From Carnegiea gigantea (Eukaryota; Streptophyta; Magnoliopsida; Caryophyllales; Cactaceae), in the NCBI GenBank assembly GCA_029747015.1, contig JAKOGI010000424.1:378501-442500 (forward strand): DNA of 64,000 nt. Reading direction: 5' to 3'. Shown here one piece after another: positions 57,691 to 64,000 of this stretch (positions within the stretch are counted from its first letter, which is position 1; every line of letters begins with the position of its first letter). The notes below the pieces were generated by a model, which worked only from the letters and a program-made list of their open reading frames with translations, did no database searches and was not told the origin of the DNA. The translations under genes were made by a program, and so were the position numbers.

Positions 57691-58930
57691 TGTCTATTTT
57701 AGGTTAACATGTGTGAATTATATATCTTATGTCTCCTAAATTTTAGCACAAATAATTGTCAAATTAGTCTTTTTCTTTGTGTTTTCTTGATTTTGTCTGT
57801 AATAAGGAGAATTGCACAAATAATAGATAATGGGTGCAAAACATATGAAAAGTTAGGACCAAGCACTGGGGTGAACCTGGAAGGATAATTTAGGATAATC
57901 TTGAAGCACAACAGTGCTAAATAATCACAAAAGATCTAGAAGAAGCAAGCAAGAACAAAAGAATGGCATGGTAGCATAGTCAACCTATGGCACCAGGACA
58001 ATCGTGCGACCCATGCTCTTTTTCATATATTTCATTTCTAACAATGTCGTACGGACATGCCACTTTTGCAAATCTACACCAATAAATACTCCCCCTCCCT
58101 TATTTGTGTTAGGGTTATTCTGTTAGTGTGTAGGAGTACAATAGTGTGAAATTAGTGTAATTTGTCCATGTTTAAGTTACTAAAGCTTTTTAGTTGATGA
58201 ATTTTGTTGTCATGCTCTTCTTTACTCACATCTTCTTGCAATTTCATATCTTGCCTTGCTTTTGTTCTTAGTGAAACGCTTTGACTTGTTTACTATGGGG
58301 TTGATTTATGCATTGAATTTGAAGGTTTGGTTTTCTATTGTCATTCTCTCTGCCTTTTTTATTCTTAATTTCTCTAATATTTCTTGAAATTCGCAAATCT
58401 CTGACTATCTCTTTCCCTCTTCTAGTTAGGATTTCAAAATTCATCTTTAGAAGCCTGAGCTTTTTGTTCATGATGGGTTACACTAGGAGTACTTAAACTG
58501 GATTAGTGTAAATAAGTAGATATCTACCACAGACCGATTCCCTTGGCCCAAGTTTGAGGTGAAAGCCCCAAATTTTATTTTCAAGTATTCTAGGTAATTT
58601 TCTTCCTCTGCCCTCTTCTCTATTTAGTTTAAATTTGATGCTTTCTTTGCTAGTTGTGTTTAATTGTTAGTTGTTTAGTAATTTGAATCATATTTAGTTT
58701 AGTTTTGCTTAGTAGTAATCTTGTTTGGTTCTTTGTGCTTAATCATTTATCAATTTTAACTCATCATAATTACTGCTTGATTAGTGGTGGGTTTGTGTTT
58801 AATTGCATGTTTTAGTTATTTATTAATTTTCTGAGGCTAAACATGAGTTAGATAAACAAGAAGTTATTTAGTTTCTAGACCGTCCTTGAGAATGACAAAA
58901 ATTTCCTTGCTCCCCAAAAAATATTCAACA
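57691..58930 (+). mobile_element. 5' LTR of the gag-only Athila-like element
   Basis: Begins TGTCTATTTTAGGTTAACAT and ends TATTCAACA. It is collinear with 62,457-63,621: shared stretches include TGTTTTCTTGATTTTGT, GGTAGATAATGG-TGCAAAACAT, TTTAGTTTAAATTTGATGCT and GACAAAAATTTCCTT. A primer-binding site follows. Expected 5-bp duplications (GTTGG before, GTATC after the 3' LTR) do not match, so one edge is off or has decayed. Frames inside are not genes. Confidence 0.75.
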
Positions 58931-58933
58931 ACT

Positions 58934-58951
58934 TGACACCATTGCTGGATG
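58934..58951 (+). promoter_or_regulatory. Athila-type primer-binding site
   Basis: TGACACCATTGCTGGATG against the TGGCGCCGTTGCCGGGGA-type site; all but one of the visible differences are G-to-A or C-to-T transitions. Its minus-strand equivalents in the triplicated unit are less decayed (TGACATTGTTACCGGGGA). Confidence 0.7.
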
Positions 58952-59149
58952 ACGGTGCGAAATTATATCACTCTAAGTAAGTGTCCCCCCATTTAGTTCA
59001 TCGTGTACTAGTGTAATTTCTTTTATTGTTGATTTGTTTTGTATTTTGAGTTAAAGATTAGTTACTTGCTTGATGATATTGAAAAATACAAAAAAAATAG
59101 AAAATGTGAAAAGTTTTAAAAAATTGAAAGACTAAAAATTTGTGACTCA

Positions 59150-60360
59150 TTGGATGTTAATGGTGGGCTTGGGAATTTTTAGTAAACAAATGTGGTTATT
59201 TATGACACAAGTCCATTAAGTTTGATGATCTTATTGTTAAAAGAAAGGAACCCAACTCAAAATGCTTATTTGAGGGATCAATTTTGTCCTCCCCAAACTT
59301 TGCAATGATATCTTTTTTAACTCTCCCCTTATCCCTTGTGTCTGAAATTTGAGCTTAGTGTGAGCTCTGTTGGCATGTATCCAAAATTAATCAGCTCTGA
59401 AAATCCTTATTTGTTATTTGTGAGTTTAAGGATGTGCATTCTTTGATTCACATGCCTAGGGTACTAAATAATGTTATGAGCATGAAATTCATTCTCTTTG
59501 CTCTCAAAGACAATGCTAAGAAGTGGATGTATGGTTGATATCCTGCTTAAAAGGTACTTCCCCACTAGCAAGGCCATTAGGCTTAGGAATAAAATCTTCA
59601 CTTTTGTCCAACTTAAACATGACTTTTTTTGGAGATTTATTAGTACCTTCAGGGAGTCACTTACGCGAATGCCCTCAACAAGTTCTGCAGAGATGGAATT
59701 TGTACGGAATTCTGTATAAGGATTTGGATATGACTATAAGGAATGTGGTTGAATCTATGTGTGGGGGAGTATTTTTTGTGCAAAAATGCAAACAAGGCTT
59801 GGGAGTTCCATAAGGATGTAAGAGACATGACTTATGAGTGGGAGCCAATTACAATGAGGCCTGTTTCTATGGCTAGTACAGGCAAGTCACTACATGATTT
59901 TGCTACCTTCACAAAGATTGTGGTTAGTTATAAGAGTCAACTTAAAGGTCCCTTTTTTACCCCCTATATCTCTTGATTATATCCACTCTTCTTGTTCTTA
60001 TGAGTTTTTTCTTGGACCATGGTGTTATCTCTTATCTTCCCTCTTATGACCAATGTTCTTGTGAGGATGTGAGTGACCTTTCTTTACCCTCTTAGCGATC
60101 TTTGCTCCTCTTGAGACTTCAATAGTTATGGGTGATATTGAGTGTAATATGGTTAGTGATACTCATTCAACACTTCCTCTAGCTCCTTTTGCAAGGTTTG
60201 ATGAGAATGAGAAACTAGTGGCATAGGCTAGTTGTGAACTTGACCATGACATGATTACGGGTTCTAATGATATCTTTGTTGAAGTGGAGCATTTTCTTGG
60301 GTAGATCCCTTTAGAGGAGTGTTATGATGAGAAAAAGTATCCGGGATATGCCTTGTGATG
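59150..60360 (+). pseudogene. Gag of the gag-only Athila-like element
   Basis: Gag pieces occur in three frames: MSMKFIL-like block near 59,480; FTFVQLKHDFFWRFIST near 59,600; CPQQVLQRWNLYGILYKDLD with VVESMCGGVFF near 59,670-59,770; and NANKAWEFHKDVRDMTYEWE near 59,790. These follow the Athila Retrotrans_gag pattern, with one-base shifts between them. Downstream the sequence TAAGAGTCAACTTAAA matches, in reverse, the C-terminal end of the gag in the triplicated unit, so all four are one family. It would have packaged RNA; it is broken now. No protease, RT or integrase follows, so movement would have needed a helper element. Confidence 0.75.
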
Positions 60361-61300
60361 TGAACTTATTGATCCAGCGTCTATTGAGTCTCCTACTAAG
60401 CACATTCCCACTCTTGCAATCTTATCTTTTCTTATTCCATCATCGTTTCACTCTCTGGTAGATTCTTCAACGTCCACATTGCTTGAGTCGGAGACTTGTG
60501 TGATAGATGGCACACTTTGAACGAGACTGATCAGCTTATTATGACCATAGGACTAGGGCACATGCCTCATTTATGCATCCATGCTTCTTCTGCTGCTTAT
60601 AAGTCCTTATCCTCTTTACTGCATGTTGTTTGGAAAAAGTATCACTCTTAGGATTGGGTTCAGAGATTTTATAAGCTTAAGAAAGATCTTACTTATATTC
60701 AAGCATGTGGTTTCTTTGGAACGCCTTCTTGTTGTGGCCAATTATATTCATTTTTATGAGGATTGTGCTTGTTTGTTTGTTAAGTTGCTAGGAGCTTTAA
60801 TAGGGATTGATACAAATGGAAATGTAATGATTTGATGGAGTGGTTGATGCTTCATGGACCTCCTTAATGCCAACATAGCGAGCTTAGGTTGGATATGATC
60901 AATACACGACCTAGTATGATCGTTCCAACTTCCAACCTATCCCTCTTCTCCTTTTTCTTTTATTTAGTTTTCTTTTGTACATCGTTGTGGATATGAGGAT
61001 TGTGCTTTCATAAGTGATTGAATGTAAGGAGAAATTTGGGATTTTTTTAAGCTAAGATGGTCATGGTTACTTTTATTTGCCTAGTGTGCCTTAGGTTGTG
61101 TGACTTGCTAGTCATGTCATTTGTTTTGTAGATATTTGGTGGTCATGTTTTTGTTTGGTAAATTTGCATTGGTCCTTGTTTTGGTGGATTTATGTTGGTT
61201 TGTAGTTATGTTGGTTGTATGATTGCTTTTTGGTATCCTGTTCACACAATGAGAATATTGTGAAGTTCTGATATAAGGGTGGGGTGCTCACGTATATAAA
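60361..61300 (+). other. 3' internal region of the gag-only element
   Basis: The stretch is collinear in reverse with 34,587-35,499 of the triplicated unit. The 84-codon frame at 60,581-60,835 has no counterpart frame there. GAAGTTCTGATATAAGGGTG near 61,263 corresponds to the polypurine tract AAGTTTTGGTGTGGGGGTGG of the minus-strand copies, although the LTR begins only at 62,457 here. Confidence 0.5.
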
Positions 61301-62456
61301 AGTTTTGAAAATCCAAAAAGATTTTTCATTGTTTTTGGGGATGTGTGCACTATTTTAATCAGTTGTAGATCTCTAGAACTTAGTTGTTGAATTATATCCT
61401 AGTAGAATGTGCATGATGGGACATGTATTTCTAGTTCCTCATAATAACCCTATCTCAGATGTGCGATTTATGCCTAATATATACATTTCACCATTGACTC
61501 TTGGTGTTAGTCTGTTCAAAGTTGGGTTTGATGATGCTTTACTTGGTTAGTTAGACTTCCAGCTTCACATACTCACTTTGAACAAAACAACAAGGGAAAA
61601 GAAGAAGAAGAAAAGTAACAGCGTGACAGAGAGCTTGACATTAGTACCTCTATTTGGGATTGAATAAGCACCTGGCATATCTAGGTAAACACCTAATTAA
61701 TGGAGAACCCAAATATGTATTAAGTTGTTCCTCCAGAAGCTCAAGGCATAATAAACCAAAAGCTACCCCCATAGGCTAACGACCATAGGGAGCCAAGCAA
61801 AAAGAAAATGAGTGGAAAAAAAAAAGAAAGGTAAGAAAAGAGATGTGAGCTTAATCCACCTAACAAAGGAAAGTCCATTCTCTAAGCAAAGATGATCTCA
61901 AGCCGATTTTGATCTATTATTGAGAGTCAATACACTTTACACCAACCGCCAAGTTATATGTATCGTTTTATGTTATAGTGTGGGGTGAAAAGTTAGAAAC
62001 GAAACTGCATTCGTAAGCTAAGTTTCTTTTGAGTGTGTATTCTACATGTAGGGGCAAGTTACTAAATGATGTAAGAGACATGACTTATGAGTGGTAGCCA
62101 ATCACGCTGAGGCCTAGTTTCTATGGCTAGTAGGGGCAAGTTAATGAATGATTTTGTGTAAAAATGCAAACAAGGCTTGGGAGTTGTGTTTGGTTTTCAA
62201 GTTTTGGAATTGAGTGATATATGCATGTGTTCCCCCTCTCCTTTTTTGCTGTGTATATATGTTTGGTTTTCAAGCTTTTGAAAAGCTTTTGTCGATAAAT
62301 CTTGTGCACCTCATGAGACTGCACTCATCCGTTTAGAGTAACCAAGGGGTTTGAAGGACAAATTGCATGTGCTAAATGCAACCATGATTCCTACAAAATT
62401 TAGTATTTTTATTTTGCTTTGGTTAAGGATAAATAAAGTCTAGGTATGGAGGTATT
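61301..62456 (+). other. Extra internal sequence with scrambled gag duplication
   Basis: These 1.15 kb lie between the polypurine-like site and the 3' LTR and are absent from the minus-strand relatives. At 62,048-62,190 three short blocks of the element's own gag (around 59,876-59,897, 59,818-59,903 and 59,776-59,807) reappear in changed order. A second purine stretch, AAAGTCTAGGTATGGAGG near 62,436, stands just before the LTR and is probably the functional polypurine tract. The rest is unassigned. Confidence 0.6.
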
Positions 62457-63621
62457 TGTCTGAGCCTAATATGTGAATATTCTATACCTCATTTCACCTA
62501 GATTTTAACTCATAATCATTGTTAAATTTAGTTTTTTATTAGTGTTTTCTTGATTTTGTAGGCAATAGGTAGAATTACATAAACGGTAGATAATGGTTGC
62601 AAAACATGCAGAAGGTTGGGAATAAGAACCCCAGCACACCTTGAACGATAACTCAACATAACCTTTTTGTACGACAGGGTTAACTTGTCATAAAAAGCTC
62701 TAGAATAAGCATGCAAGAACAAAAAGAGGGAAAACACGCTGGCACACTACTCTTTTCTTGCACTCTACTTCCAATAAGAGTGGCATGATCATGCAGCTTT
62801 CCTCGATCTGAGGGTTTGGCTAAGTTTTAAGGGTTCTTAGGCTCGTACCTAGGAGCATATCAGTGTTGAATTAGTTTAATTTGCATTCAAGTTATTAAAG
62901 CATTCAAGTTAATGAGTTTTACTCTCTCGCTCTTCATTACTCATATCTTCTTCCAATTTCATGCTTTGCCTTGCTTCTACCTTAGTTTAATGCTTTGATT
63001 TGTTTACTTTCTAGTTGATTCATCCTTTGAATTTTAAGATTAGTTCTCCCATCTCATTTTCTCTCTGTTGTCTATTCTTAATGTCTCTAATTTGTCTTGA
63101 AATGCCGCAAATTTTTAGCTTTCTCTCTTTTCAAGTTAGTCTTTCAAAATCCCCTTTTCCAAGCTTGAGTTGTTGGTTTACAATGAGTTAGATTGGGAGT
63201 AGTTAAATTAGATTAGTGCAAATAAGTGGACTTCTACCAAAAACCACTCCCAAATTTTGCATTTCAAGCATGTTAGGTAACTTTCTCTCCTCACCTTCTT
63301 CTCCATTTAGTTTAAATTTGATGCTTTCTTAGCTAGTCGTGTTGAATTGTTGCGTTCTTGGTAATTTAAATCATGTTTAGACTGTTTAGTTTAGTTTTGC
63401 TTAGTATTAAGCTTTTTTGGTTATATTTGTGTTTAAACTTTAATTAGTTTTAATTAATTATGAATAGTACTTAATTAGGGTGTGGTTAGTGTTTAATTGC
63501 ATATTTTAGTAATTTATTGCTTTTCTTAAGTTAGATATGAGTTAGACTAATGACAAGTGACCTAATCTCAACACCTCAGAGGATGACAAAAATTTCCTTA
63601 CTTTCCAAAAACTATTGAACA
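62457..63621 (+). mobile_element. 3' LTR of the gag-only Athila-like element
   Basis: Begins TGTCTGAGCCTAATATGTGA and ends TATTGAACA. It is collinear with 57,691-58,930 in the same orientation, by eye around three quarters identical. It lacks about 75 bases net compared with the 5' LTR. The purine-rich stretch just upstream supports this edge. Confidence 0.74.
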
Positions 63622-64000
63622 GTATCATAGGGTATAAAATAGTCACTTTCACTAAGGAACTCGAGTTTAGTTGTTAGCTGAGCAAATGACATCCAAATGA
63701 ATCTCCAACCCTGTACCATGCACCAACTAAATCCAAAAATAATGCAAAACAACCAATTCAATTTCAGGACTTGCTCCACATACAAACCATATCTAGAAGC
63801 AATGGAAACACATTGCCAACCACAACTTGCCAGTTCAAACATTCACAAACCAAGTTCCAATAATGCTAACCTTGAAGCTCTGTATAATCCACAAATGCAC
63901 ACCATCCAATTTCAGTTCAGAAATAACTTGCTCCTCCAACTGCTAAGCATCAAGCTTTGTAGCCATGCCTTTTTCCAACCCAAGTAAATCGGCAGCAGCA
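63622..64000. other. Right edge of window, no gene recognised
   Basis: Two overlapping frames on opposite strands (63,612-63,842 minus and 63,697-63,987 plus) lack any motif I can name. The sequence may belong to whatever the element at 57,691-63,621 inserted into. Confidence 0.35.

Noticed and set aside
60581..60835. An 84-codon plus-strand frame in the gag-only element
   Set aside because: The equivalent part of the three minus-strand relatives has no such frame.

Overview
This window looks like heterochromatic, repeat-packed DNA from a flowering plant, probably a eudicot. It is AT-rich, and almost every reading frame that can be recognised belongs to a plant transposable element: Athila/Tat-type and chromovirus-type Ty3/Gypsy, Sirevirus-like Ty1/Copia, Tourist-like MITEs and a Cassandra-like TRIM. 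I find no convincing host gene, tRNA gene or intact rRNA gene. Every element reading frame is broken by stops and frameshifts, so all coding remnants are given as pseudogenes. Identities and family names come from reading by eye, without alignment software.

Left part (1-32,900): a nest. A Tat-type LTR (about 2,040-2,604) with its primer-binding site and gag start is interrupted by a Sirevirus-like Copia element (5' LTR 2,916-4,226; pol, env-like frame and 3' LTR 19,356-25,000). That element is interrupted by an Athila-like Gypsy element (LTRs 4,349-5,663 and 18,038-19,289, with gag and protease). The Athila-like element is in turn interrupted by a chromovirus (9,252 to about 17,330) carrying recognisable gag, protease, RT, RNase H, integrase and chromodomain remnants. 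Next come a Gypsy LTR-like block (25,079-26,506), more Tat-type gag (about 26,530-27,970), and the 3' end of a second chromovirus on the minus strand (27,976-31,790).

Middle (32,933-47,531): the 3' end and LTR of a second Sirevirus-like element run into three head-to-tail copies of a composite segment of about 4.6 kb (33,193-37,794; 37,795-42,459; 42,460-47,027). Each copy holds part of the Copia LTR, a minus-strand gag-only Gypsy derivative, part of its LTR, and the left part of a MITE-like element. The copies are far more alike than the LTR pairs elsewhere, so the triplication is younger than the insertions it contains. Copy 2 also carries a large (AT)n expansion.

Right part (47,532-64,000): a decayed minus-strand coding remnant with a coiled-coil-like stretch (49,711-50,690); a 2,355-bp solo LTR with a perfect 5-bp target duplication (50,858-53,212); a second Tat-type LTR (53,695-54,229); a complete Cassandra-like TRIM (54,996-55,661) with 5S-rRNA-derived sequence in one LTR but not the other; and a plus-strand relative of the gag-only Gypsy derivative with both LTRs (57,691-63,621) and a scrambled duplication of its own gag. 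The two Tat-type LTRs lie in the same orientation and could be the ends of one element opened out to about 52 kb by insertions, but that is a hypothesis. I see no new cellular system; the interest is in mobile-element architecture.
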